From NCBI GenBank assembly GCA_949318235.1, contig CASGGR010000038.1, positions 248,001-312,000 of the forward strand: a DNA stretch of 64,000 bases. Reading direction: 5' to 3'. A program made the translations under genes and the position numbers. Under the pieces are notes generated by a model. That model did no database searches. It was not told where the DNA came from and saw only the letters and a program-made list of their open reading frames with translations. The first letter of the stretch is position 1; each line of letters opens with the position of its first letter. Source of the stretch: Ecdyonurus torrentis (taxonomy: Eukaryota > Arthropoda > Insecta > Ephemeroptera > Heptageniidae). Positions 37,094-49,393 of this stretch are shown piece after piece.

Positions 37094-38323
37094 TCATGAC
37101 TTGGTTTGGCTACATGATGAGTGAAAACTAAAATTGTCAATAACCCAAAAAGTATGCGTCGAAGCAAAAAAGTTCAAGACATCTTTTTTGTAGAGAATTG
37201 AAAAACCTATGATATAAGTCAAATTTGATGTCTGTAGCATTCTTAGTTTTTGAGAAATCATCAAAACTAGTTTTAATCGTGTAAAAAGTATGATTAAAAA
37301 CATTCAATAACATTTGGTTCTTGAAATAGACACTTTGTTTCATGACTTGGTTTGGCTACATGATGAGTAAAAACTAAAGTAGTCAATAACCCAAAAAGTA
37401 TGCGTCGGAGCAAAAAAGTTCAAGATATCTTTTTTGTAGAGAATTGAAAAACCTATGTTATAAGTCAAATTTGATGTCTGTAGCATTCTTAGTTTTTGAG
37501 CAATCATCAAAACTAGTTTTAATCGTGTAAAAAGTATGATTTTTATCATTCAATAACATTTGGTTCTTGAAATAGACACTTTGTTTCATGACTTGGTTTT
37601 ACTACATGATAAGTGAAAACTAAAATTGTCAATAACCCAAAAAGTATGCGTCGGAGCAAAAAAGTTTAAGACATCTTTTTTGTAGAGAATTAAAAAACCT
37701 ATGTTATAAGTCAAATTTGATGTCTGTAGCATTCTTAGTTTTTGAGAAATCATCAAAACTAGTTTTAATCGTGTAAAAAGTATGATTCAAAACATTCAAT
37801 AACATTTGGTTCTTGAAATAGAAACTTTGTTTCATGACTTGGTTTGGCTACATGATGAGTGAAAACTAAAATTGTCAATAACCCAAAAAGTATGCGTCGA
37901 AGCAAAAAAGTTCAAGACATCTTTTTTGTAGAGAATTAAAAAACGTATGTTATAAGTCAAATTTGATGTCTGTAGCATTCTTAGTTTTTGAGAAATCATC
38001 AAAAGTAGTTTTAATCGTGTAAAAAGTATGATTCAAAACATTCAATAACATTTGGTTCTTGAAATAGAAACTTTGTTTCATGACTTGGTTTGGCTACATG
38101 ATGAGTGAAAACTAAAATTGTCAATAACCCAAAAAGTATGCGTCGAAGCAAAAAAGTTCAAGACATCTTTTTTGTAGAGAATTGAAAAACCTATGTCATA
38201 AGTCAAATTTGATGTCTGTAGCATTCTTAGTTTTTGAGAAATCATCAAAACTAGTTTTAATCGTGTAAAAAGTATGATTCAAAACATTCAATAACATTTG
38301 GTTCTTGAAATAGAAACTTTGTT
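37094..38323 (+). repeat. 5-monomer block (1230 bp), copy 1
   Basis: Order: tatgatataag; gtaaaaactaaagtag lead-in with gatatc/ttataag/gagcaatc; ggttttactac with gtttaag/gaatta; gaagc with gaattaaaaaacgtatg and gtagtttt; gaagc/tatgtcataag with gattcaaaac. It is followed at once by copy 2 and occurs again at 42014-43243. Confidence 0.92.
37874..38119 (+). repeat. Monomer variant with aaacgtatg and gtagtttt (example)
   Basis: This copy has gaattaaaaaacgtatgtt (g for c) linked to aaaagtagttttaatc and gattcaaaac. The class is confined to the right part of the window: about 37944, 39174, 42864, 50730, 53692, 59350 and 63535. The copy at about 50745 also has a private tgttagaagtc change. The class is absent from the first 37.8 kb, so it marks the later section of the array. 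Confidence 0.92.
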
Positions 38324-39553
38324 TCATGACTTGGTTTGGCTACATGATGAGTGAAAACTAAAATTGTCAATAACCCAAAAAGTATGCGTCGAAGCAAAAA
38401 AGTTCAAGACATCTTTTTTGTAGAGAATTGAAAAACCTATGATATAAGTCAAATTTGATGTCTGTAGCATTCTTAGTTTTTGAGAAATCATCAAAACTAG
38501 TTTTAATCGTGTAAAAAGTATGATTAAAAACATTCAATAACATTTGGTTCTTGAAATAGACACTTTGTTTCATGACTTGGTTTGGCTACATGATGAGTAA
38601 AAACTAAAGTAGTCAATAACCCAAAAAGTATGCGTCGGAGCAAAAAAGTTCAAGATATCTTTTTTGTAGAGAATTGAAAAACCTATGTTATAAGTCAAAT
38701 TTGATGTCTGTAGCATTCTTAGTTTTTGAGCAATCATCAAAACTAGTTTTAATCGTGTAAAAAGTATGATTTTTATCATTCAATAACATTTGGTTCTTGA
38801 AATAGACACTTTGTTTCATGACTTGGTTTTACTACATGATAAGTGAAAACTAAAATTGTCAATAACCCAAAAAGTATGCGTCGGAGCAAAAAAGTTTAAG
38901 ACATCTTTTTTGTAGAGAATTAAAAAACCTATGTTATAAGTCAAATTTGATGTCTGTAGCATTCTTAGTTTTTGAGAAATCATCAAAACTAGTTTTAATC
39001 GTGTAAAAAGTATGATTCAAAACATTCAATAACATTTGGTTCTTGAAATAGAAACTTTGTTTCATGACTTGGTTTGGCTACATGATGAGTGAAAACTAAA
39101 ATTGTCAATAACCCAAAAAGTATGCGTCGAAGCAAAAAAGTTCAAGACATCTTTTTTGTAGAGAATTAAAAAACGTATGTTATAAGTCAAATTTGATGTC
39201 TGTAGCATTCTTAGTTTTTGAGAAATCATCAAAAGTAGTTTTAATCGTGTAAAAAGTATGATTCAAAACATTCAATAACATTTGGTTCTTGAAATAGAAA
39301 CTTTGTTTCATGACTTGGTTTGGCTACATGATGAGTGAAAACTAAAATTGTCAATAACCCAAAAAGTATGCGTCGAAGCAAAAAAGTTCAAGACATCTTT
39401 TTTGTAGAGAATTGAAAAACCTATGTCATAAGTCAAATTTGATGTCTGTAGCATTCTTAGTTTTTGAGAAATCATCAAAACTAGTTTTAATCGTGTAAAA
39501 AGTATGATTCAAAACATTCAATAACATTTGGTTCTTGAAATAGAAACTTTGTT
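38324..39553 (+). repeat. 5-monomer block (1230 bp), copy 2
   Basis: Direct tandem repeat of 37094-38323, with all five variants in the same order and no private difference noticed. The closeness suggests a recent duplication. Confidence 0.92.
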
Positions 39554-39799
39554 TCATGACTTGGTTTGGCTACATGATGAGTGAAAACTAAAATTGTCAA
39601 TAACCCAAAAAGTATGCGTCGAAGCAAAAAAGTTCAAGACATCTTTTTTGTAGAGAATTGAAAAACCTATGTCATAAGTCAAATTTGATGTCTGTAGCAT
39701 TCTTAGTTTTTGAGAAATCATCAAAACTAGTTTTAATCGTGTAAAAAGTATGATTAAAAACATTCAATAACATTTGGTTTTTGAAATAGACACTTTGTT

Positions 39800-41767
39800 T
39801 CATGACTTGGTTTGGCTACATGATGAGTGAAAACTAAAGTTGTCAATAACCCAAAAAGTATGCGTCGGAGCAAAAAAGTTCAAGATATCTTTTTTGTAGA
39901 GAATTGAAAAACCTATGTCATAAGTCAAATTTGATGTCTGTAGCATTCTTAGTTTTTGAGAAATCATCAAAACTAGTTTTAATCGTGTAAAAAGTATGAA
40001 TAAAAACATTCAATAACATTTGGTTCTTGAAATAGACACTTTGTTTCATGACTTGGTTTGGCTACATGATGAGTGAAAACTAAAGTTGTCAATAACCCAA
40101 AAAGTATGCGTCGGAGCAAAAAAGTTCAAGATATCTTTTTTGTAGAGAATTGAAAAACCTATGTCATAAGTCAAATTTGATGTCTGTAGCATTCTTAGTT
40201 TTTGAGAAATCATCAAAACTAGTTTTAATCGTGTAAAAAGTATGATTAAAAACATTCAATAACATTTGGTTCTTGAAATAGACACTTTGTTTCATGACTT
40301 GGTTTGGCTACATGATGAGTGAAAACTAAAGTTGTCAATAACCCAAAAAGTATGCGTCGGAGCAAAAAAGTTCAAGATATCTTTTTTGTAGAGAATTGAA
40401 AAACCTATGTCATAAGTCAAATTTGATGTCTGTAGCATTCTTAGTTTTTGAGAAATCATCAAAACTAGTTTTAATCGTGTAAAAAGTATGATTAAAAACA
40501 TTCAATAACATTTGGTTCTTGAAATAGACACTTTGTTTCATGACTTGGTTTGGCTACATGATGAGTGAAAACTAAAGTTGTCAATAACCCAAAAAGTATG
40601 CGTCGGAGCAAAAAAGTTCAAGATATCTTTTTTGTAGAGAATTGAAAAACCTATGTCATAAGTCAAATTTGATGTCTGTAGCATTCTTAGTTTTTGAGAA
40701 ATCATCAAAACTAGTTTTAATCGTGTAAAAAGTATGAATAAAAACATTCAATAACATTTGGTTCTTGAAATAGACACTTTGTTTCATGACTTGGTTTGGC
40801 TACATGATGAGTGAAAACTAAAGTTGTCAATAACCCAAAAAGTATGCGTCGGAGCAAAAAAGTTCAAGATATCTTTTTTGTAGAGAATTGAAAAACCTAT
40901 GTCATAAGTCAAATTTGATGTCTGTAGCATTCTTAGTTTTTGAGAAATCATCAAAACTAGTTTTAATCGTGTAAAAAGTATGATTAAAAACATTCAATAA
41001 CATTTGGTTCTTGAAATAGACACTTTGTTTCATGACTTGGTTTGGCTACATGATGAGTGAAAACTAAAGTTGTCAATAACCCAAAAAGTATGCGTCGGAG
41101 CAAAAAAGTTCAAGATATCTTTTTTGTAGAGAATTGAAAAACCTATGTCATAAGTTAAACTTGATGTCTGTAGCATTCTTAGTTTTTGAGAAATCATCAA
41201 AAGTAGTCTTAATCGTGTAAAAAGTATGATTCAAAACATTCAATAACATTTGGTTCTTGAAATAGACACTTTGTTTCATGACTTGGTTTGGCTACATGAT
41301 GAGTGAAAACTAAAGTTGTCAATAACCCAAAAAGTATGCGTCGGAGCAAAAAAGTTCAAGATATCTTTTTTGTAGAGAATTGAAAAACCTATGTCATAAG
41401 TCAAATTTGATGTCTGTAGCATTCTTAGTTTTTGAGAAATCATCAAAACTAGTTTTAATCGTGTAAAAAGTATGATTCAAAACATTCAATAACATTTGGT
41501 TCTTGAAATAGAAACTTTGTTTCATGACTTGGTTTGGCTACATGATGAGTGAAAACTAAAATTGTCAATAACCCAAAAAGTATGCGTCGAAGCAAAAAAG
41601 TTCAAGACATCTTTTTTGTAGAGAATTGAAAAACCTATGTCATAAGTCAAATTTGATGTCTGTAGCATTCTTAGTTTTTGAGAAATCATCAAAACTAGTT
41701 TTAATCGTGTAAAAAGTATGATTAAAAACATTCAATAACATTTGGTTTTTGAAATAGACACTTTGTT
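39800..41767 (+). repeat. 8-monomer segment (1968 bp) matching 43736-45703
   Basis: Order: gaataaaaac, two plain gatatc copies, gaataaaaac, gatatc, gttaaact/gtagtctt, a gatatc copy with gtcaaattt and gattcaaaac, then gaagc/tatgtcataag ending in ggtttttgaaatag. The same order follows 43736, at an offset of 16 monomers. The ggtttttg mark (t for c, about 39777 and 41755 here) is seen only from 39.7 kb onward. Confidence 0.85.
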
Positions 41768-42013
41768 TCATGACTTGGTTTGGCTACATGATGAGTGAAA
41801 ACTAAAGTTGTCAATAACCCAAAAAGTATGCGTCGAAGCAAAAAAGTTCAAGACATCTTTTTTGTAGAGAATTGAAAAACCTATGTCATAAGTCAAATTT
41901 GATGTCTGTAGCATTCTTAGTTTTTGAGAAATCATCAAAACTAGTTTTAATCGTGTAAAAAGTATGATTCAAAACATTCAATAACATTTGGTTCTTGAAA
42001 TAGAAACTTTGTT

Positions 42014-43243
42014 TCATGACTTGGTTTGGCTACATGATGAGTGAAAACTAAAATTGTCAATAACCCAAAAAGTATGCGTCGAAGCAAAAAAGTTCAAGAC
42101 ATCTTTTTTGTAGAGAATTGAAAAACCTATGATATAAGTCAAATTTGATGTCTGTAGCATTCTTAGTTTTTGAGAAATCATCAAAACTAGTTTTAATCGT
42201 GTAAAAAGTATGATTAAAAACATTCAATAACATTTGGTTCTTGAAATAGACACTTTGTTTCATGACTTGGTTTGGCTACATGATGAGTAAAAACTAAAGT
42301 AGTCAATAACCCAAAAAGTATGCGTCGGAGCAAAAAAGTTCAAGATATCTTTTTTGTAGAGAATTGAAAAACCTATGTTATAAGTCAAATTTGATGTCTG
42401 TAGCATTCTTAGTTTTTGAGCAATCATCAAAACTAGTTTTAATCGTGTAAAAAGTATGATTTTTATCATTCAATAACATTTGGTTCTTGAAATAGACACT
42501 TTGTTTCATGACTTGGTTTTACTACATGATAAGTGAAAACTAAAATTGTCAATAACCCAAAAAGTATGCGTCGGAGCAAAAAAGTTTAAGACATCTTTTT
42601 TGTAGAGAATTAAAAAACCTATGTTATAAGTCAAATTTGATGTCTGTAGCATTCTTAGTTTTTGAGAAATCATCAAAACTAGTTTTAATCGTGTAAAAAG
42701 TATGATTCAAAACATTCAATAACATTTGGTTCTTGAAATAGAAACTTTGTTTCATGACTTGGTTTGGCTACATGATGAGTGAAAACTAAAATTGTCAATA
42801 ACCCAAAAAGTATGCGTCGAAGCAAAAAAGTTCAAGACATCTTTTTTGTAGAGAATTAAAAAACGTATGTTATAAGTCAAATTTGATGTCTGTAGCATTC
42901 TTAGTTTTTGAGAAATCATCAAAAGTAGTTTTAATCGTGTAAAAAGTATGATTCAAAACATTCAATAACATTTGGTTCTTGAAATAGAAACTTTGTTTCA
43001 TGACTTGGTTTGGCTACATGATGAGTGAAAACTAAAATTGTCAATAACCCAAAAAGTATGCGTCGAAGCAAAAAAGTTCAAGACATCTTTTTTGTAGAGA
43101 ATTGAAAAACCTATGTCATAAGTCAAATTTGATGTCTGTAGCATTCTTAGTTTTTGAGAAATCATCAAAACTAGTTTTAATCGTGTAAAAAGTATGATTC
43201 AAAACATTCAATAACATTTGGTTCTTGAAATAGAAACTTTGTT
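42014..43243 (+). repeat. 5-monomer block (1230 bp), copy 3
   Basis: Same five-variant order as 37094-38323 and 38324-39553, separated from them by about 2.5 kb. It is followed by gaagc/tatgtcataag with ggtttttgaaatag, as copy 2 is, so the copied unit is longer than five monomers on the right. Confidence 0.9.
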
Positions 43244-45457
43244 TCATGACTTGGTTTGGCTACATGATGAGTGAAAACTAAAATTGTCAATAACCCAAAA
43301 AGTATGCGTCGAAGCAAAAAAGTTCAAGACATCTTTTTTGTAGAGAATTGAAAAACCTATGTCATAAGTCAAATTTGATGTCTGTAGCATTCTTAGTTTT
43401 TGAGAAATCATCAAAACTAGTTTTAATCGTGTAAAAAGTATGATTAAAAACATTCAATAACATTTGGTTTTTGAAATAGACACTTTGTTTCATGACTTGG
43501 TTTGGCTACATGATGAGTGAAAACTAAAGTTGTCAATAACCCAAAAAGTATGCGTCGGAGCAAAAAAGTTCAAGATATCTTTTTTGTAGAGAATTGAAAA
43601 ACCTATGTCATAAGTCAAATTTGATGTCTGTAGCATTCTTAGTTTTTGAGAAATCATCAAAATTGGTTTTATTCGTGTAAAAAGTATGATTTTTATCATT
43701 CAATAACATTTGGTTCTTGAAATAGAAACTTTGTTTCATGACTTGGTTTGGCTACATGATGAGTGAAAACTAAAGTTGTCAATAACCCAAAAAGTATGCG
43801 TCGGAGCAAAAAAGTTCAAGATATCTTTTTTGTAGAGAATTGAAAAACCTATGTCATAAGTCAAATTTGATGTCTGTAGCATTCTTAGTTTTTGAGAAAT
43901 CATCAAAACTAGTTTTAATCGTGTAAAAAGTATGAATAAAAACATTCAATAACATTTGGTTCTTGAAATAGACACTTTGTTTCATGACTTGGTTTGGCTA
44001 CATGATGAGTGAAAACTAAAGTTGTCAATAACCCAAAAAGTATGCGTCGGAGCAAAAAAGTTCAAGATATCTTTTTTGTAGAGAATTGAAAAACCTATGT
44101 CATAAGTCAAATTTGATGTCTGTAGCATTCTTAGTTTTTGAGAAATCATCAAAACTAGTTTTAATCGTGTAAAAAGTATGATTAAAAACATTCAATAACA
44201 TTTGGTTCTTGAAATAGACACTTTGTTTCATGACTTGGTTTGGCTACATGATGAGTGAAAACTAAAGTTGTCAATAACCCAAAAAGTATGCGTCGGAGCA
44301 AAAAAGTTCAAGATATCTTTTTTGTAGAGAATTGAAAAACCTATGTCATAAGTCAAATTTGATGTCTGTAGCATTCTTAGTTTTTGAGAAATCATCAAAA
44401 CTAGTTTTAATCGTGTAAAAAGTATGATTAAAAACATTCAATAACATTTGGTTCTTGAAATAGACACTTTGTTTCATGACTTGGTTTGGCTACATGATGA
44501 GTGAAAACTAAAGTTGTCAATAACCCAAAAAGTATGCGTCGGAGCAAAAAAGTTCAAGATATCTTTTTTGTAGAGAATTGAAAAACCTATGTCATAAGTC
44601 AAATTTGATGTCTGTAGCATTCTTAGTTTTTGAGAAATCATCAAAACTAGTTTTAATCGTGTAAAAAGTATGAATAAAAACATTCAATAACATTTGGTTC
44701 TTGAAATAGACACTTTGTTTCATGACTTGGTTTGGCTACATGATGAGTGAAAACTAAAGTTGTCAATAACCCAAAAAGTATGCGTCGGAGCAAAAAAGTT
44801 CAAGATATCTTTTTTGTAGAGAATTGAAAAACCTATGTCATAAGTCAAATTTGATGTCTGTAGCATTCTTAGTTTTTGAGAAATCATCAAAACTAGTTTT
44901 AATCGTGTAAAAAGTATGATTAAAAACATTCAATAACATTTGGTTCTTGAAATAGACACTTTGTTTCATGACTTGGTTTGGCTACATGATGAGTGAAAAC
45001 TAAAGTTGTCAATAACCCAAAAAGTATGCGTCGGAGCAAAAAAGTTCAAGATATCTTTTTTGTAGAGAATTGAAAAACCTATGTCATAAGTTAAACTTGA
45101 TGTCTGTAGCATTCTTAGTTTTTGAGAAATCATCAAAAGTAGTCTTAATCGTGTAAAAAGTATGATTCAAAACATTCAATAACATTTGGTTCTTGAAATA
45201 GACACTTTGTTTCATGACTTGGTTTGGCTACATGATGAGTGAAAACTAAAGTTGTCAATAACCCAAAAAGTATGCGTCGGAGCAAAAAAGTTCAAGATAT
45301 CTTTTTTGTAGAGAATTGAAAAACCTATGTCATAAGTCAAATTTGATGTCTGTAGCATTCTTAGTTTTTGAGAAATCATCAAAACTAGTTTTAATCGTGT
45401 AAAAAGTATGATTCAAAACATTCAATAACATTTGGTTCTTGAAATAGAAACTTTGTT
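43244..45457 (+). repeat. 9-monomer block (2214 bp), copy 1
   Basis: Order: gaagc/tatgtcataag with ggtttttg; attggttttattc without the extra base; gaataaaaac; two gatatc copies; gaataaaaac; gatatc; then two gattcaaaac copies. It is followed directly by copy 2 at 45458 and found again at 54071. The last monomer here has gtcaaattt/actagttttaatc, while copies 2 and 3 have gttaaact/gtagtcttaatc, so the repeat is exact for about eight monomers. Confidence 0.88.
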
Positions 45458-47671
45458 TCATGACTTGGTTTGGCTACATGATGAGTGAAAACTAAAATTG
45501 TCAATAACCCAAAAAGTATGCGTCGAAGCAAAAAAGTTCAAGACATCTTTTTTGTAGAGAATTGAAAAACCTATGTCATAAGTCAAATTTGATGTCTGTA
45601 GCATTCTTAGTTTTTGAGAAATCATCAAAACTAGTTTTAATCGTGTAAAAAGTATGATTAAAAACATTCAATAACATTTGGTTTTTGAAATAGACACTTT
45701 GTTTCATGACTTGGTTTGGCTACATGATGAGTGAAAACTAAAGTTGTCAATAACCCAAAAAGTATGCGTCGGAGCAAAAAAGTTCAAGATATCTTTTTTG
45801 TAGAGAATTGAAAAACCTATGTCATAAGTCAAATTTGATGTCTGTAGCATTCTTAGTTTTTGAGAAATCATCAAAATTGGTTTTATTCGTGTAAAAAGTA
45901 TGATTTTTATCATTCAATAACATTTGGTTCTTGAAATAGAAACTTTGTTTCATGACTTGGTTTGGCTACATGATGAGTGAAAACTAAAGTTGTCAATAAC
46001 CCAAAAAGTATGCGTCGGAGCAAAAAAGTTCAAGATATCTTTTTTGTAGAGAATTGAAAAACCTATGTCATAAGTCAAATTTGATGTCTGTAGCATTCTT
46101 AGTTTTTGAGAAATCATCAAAACTAGTTTTAATCGTGTAAAAAGTATGAATAAAAACATTCAATAACATTTGGTTCTTGAAATAGACACTTTGTTTCATG
46201 ACTTGGTTTGGCTACATGATGAGTGAAAACTAAAGTTGTCAATAACCCAAAAAGTATGCGTCGGAGCAAAAAAGTTCAAGATATCTTTTTTGTAGAGAAT
46301 TGAAAAACCTATGTCATAAGTCAAATTTGATGTCTGTAGCATTCTTAGTTTTTGAGAAATCATCAAAACTAGTTTTAATCGTGTAAAAAGTATGATTAAA
46401 AACATTCAATAACATTTGGTTCTTGAAATAGACACTTTGTTTCATGACTTGGTTTGGCTACATGATGAGTGAAAACTAAAGTTGTCAATAACCCAAAAAG
46501 TATGCGTCGGAGCAAAAAAGTTCAAGATATCTTTTTTGTAGAGAATTGAAAAACCTATGTCATAAGTCAAATTTGATGTCTGTAGCATTCTTAGTTTTTG
46601 AGAAATCATCAAAACTAGTTTTAATCGTGTAAAAAGTATGATTAAAAACATTCAATAACATTTGGTTCTTGAAATAGACACTTTGTTTCATGACTTGGTT
46701 TGGCTACATGATGAGTGAAAACTAAAGTTGTCAATAACCCAAAAAGTATGCGTCGGAGCAAAAAAGTTCAAGATATCTTTTTTGTAGAGAATTGAAAAAC
46801 CTATGTCATAAGTCAAATTTGATGTCTGTAGCATTCTTAGTTTTTGAGAAATCATCAAAACTAGTTTTAATCGTGTAAAAAGTATGAATAAAAACATTCA
46901 ATAACATTTGGTTCTTGAAATAGAGACTTTGTTTCATGACTTGGTTTGGCTACATGATGAGTGAAAACTAAAGTTGTCAATAACCCAAAAAGTATGCGTC
47001 GGAGCAAAAAAGTTCAAGATATCTTTTTTGTAGAGAATTGAAAAACCTATGTCATAAGTCAAATTTGATGTCTGTAGCATTCTTAGTTTTTGAGAAATCA
47101 TCAAAACTAGTTTTAATCGTGTAAAAAGTATGATTAAAAACATTCAATAACATTTGGTTCTTGAAATAGACACTTTGTTTCATGACTTGGTTTGGCTACA
47201 TGATGAGTGAAAACTAAAGTTGTCAATAACCCAAAAAGTATGCGTCGGAGCAAAAAAGTTCAAGATATCTTTTTTGTAGAGAATTGAAAAACCTATGTCA
47301 TAAGTTAAACTTGATGTCTGTAGCATTCTTAGTTTTTGAGAAATCATCAAAAGTAGTCTTAATCGTGTAAAAAGTATGATTCAAAACATTCAATAACATT
47401 TGGTTCTTGAAATAGACACTTTGTTTCATGACTTGGTTTGGCTACATGATGAGTGAAAACTAAAGTTGTCAATAACCCAAAAAGTATGCGTCGGAGCAAA
47501 AAAGTTCAAGATATCTTTTTTGTAGAGAATTGAAAAACCTATGTCATAAGTTAAACTTGATGTCTGTAGCATTCTTAGTTTTTGAGAAATCATCAAAAGT
47601 AGTCTTAATCGTGTAAAAAGTATGATTCAAAACATTCAATAACATTTGGTTCTTGAAATAGAAACTTTGTT
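45458..47671 (+). repeat. 9-monomer block (2214 bp), copy 2
   Basis: Tandem to copy 1. It includes attggttttattc with plain gatttttatcattc at about 45880, a combination seen only in the three copies of this block. A private atagagact (for atagacact) is at about 46925. Confidence 0.9.
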
Positions 47672-49393
47672 TCATGACTTGGTTTGGCTACATGATGAGT
47701 GAAAACTAAAATTGTCAATAACCCAAAAAGTATGCGTCGAAGCAAAAAAGTTCAAGACATCTTTTTTGTAGAGAATTGAAAAACCTATGATATAAGTCAA
47801 ATTTGATGTCTGTAGCATTCTTAGTTTTTGAGAAATCATCAAAACTAGTTTTAATCGTGTAAAAAGTATGATTAAAAACATTCAATAACATTTGGTTCTT
47901 GAAATAGAAACTTTGTTTCATGACTTGGTTTGGCTACATGATGAGTGAAAACTAAAGTTGTCAATAACCCAAAAAGTATGCGTCGGAGCAAAAAAGTTCA
48001 AGATATCTTTTTTGTAGAGAATTGAAAAACCTATGTCATAAGTCAAATTTGATGTCTGTAGCATTCTTAGTTTTTGAGAAATCATCAAAACTAGTTTTAA
48101 TCGTGTAAAAAGTATGAATAAAAACATTCAATAACATTTGGTTCTTGAAATAGACACTTTGTTTCATGACTTGGTTTGGCTACATGATGAGTGAAAACTA
48201 AAGTTGTCAATAACCCAAAAAGTATGCGTCGGAGCAAAAAAGTTCAAGATATCTTTTTTGTAGAGAATTGAAAAACCTATGTCATAAGTCAAATTTGATG
48301 TCTGTAGCATTCTTAGTTTTTGAGAAATCATCAAAACTAGTTTTAATCGTGTAAAAAGTATGATTAAAAACATTCAATAACATTTGGTTCTTGAAATAGA
48401 CACTTTGTTTCATGACTTGGTTTGGCTACATGATGAGTGAAAACTAAAGTTGTCAATAACCCAAAAAGTATGCGTCGGAGCAAAAAAGTTCAAGATATCT
48501 TTTTTGTAGAGAATTGAAAAACCTATGTCATAAGTCAAATTTGATGTCTGTAGCATTCTTAGTTTTTGAGAAATCATCAAAACTAGTTTTAATCGTGTAA
48601 AAAGTATGAATAAAAACATTCAATAACATTTGGTTCTTGAAATAGACACTTTGTTTCATGACTTGGTTTGGCTACATGATGAGTGAAAACTAAAGTTGTC
48701 AATAACCCAAAAAGTATGCGTCGGAGCAAAAAAGTTCAAGATATCTTTTTTGTAGAGAATTGAAAAACCTATGTCATAAGTCAAATTTGATGTCTGTAGC
48801 ATTCTTAGTTTTTGAGAAATCATCAAAACTAGTTTTAATCGTGTAAAAAGTATGATTAAAAACATTCAATAACATTTGGTTCTTGAAATAGACACTTTGT
48901 TTCATGACTTGGTTTGGCTACATGATGAGTGAAAACTAAAGTTGTCAATAACCCAAAAAGTATGCGTCGGAGCAAAAAAGTTCAAGATATCTTTTTTGTA
49001 GAGAATTGAAAAACCTATGTCATAAGTTAAACTTGATGTCTGTAGCATTCTTAGTTTTTGAGAAATCATCAAAAGTAGTCTTAATCGTGTAAAAAGTATG
49101 ATTCAAAACATTCAATAACATTTGGTTCTTGAAATAGACACTTTGTTTCATGACTTGGTTTGGCTACATGATGAGTGAAAACTAAAGTTGTCAATAACCC
49201 AAAAAGTATGCGTCGGAGCAAAAAAGTTCAAGATATCTTTTTTGTAGAGAATTGAAAAACCTATGTCATAAGTTAAACTTGATGTCTGTAGCATTCTTAG
49301 TTTTTGAGAAATCATCAAAAGTAGTCTTAATCGTGTAAAAAGTATGATTCAAAACATTCAATAACATTTGGTTCTTGAAATAGAAACTTTGTT

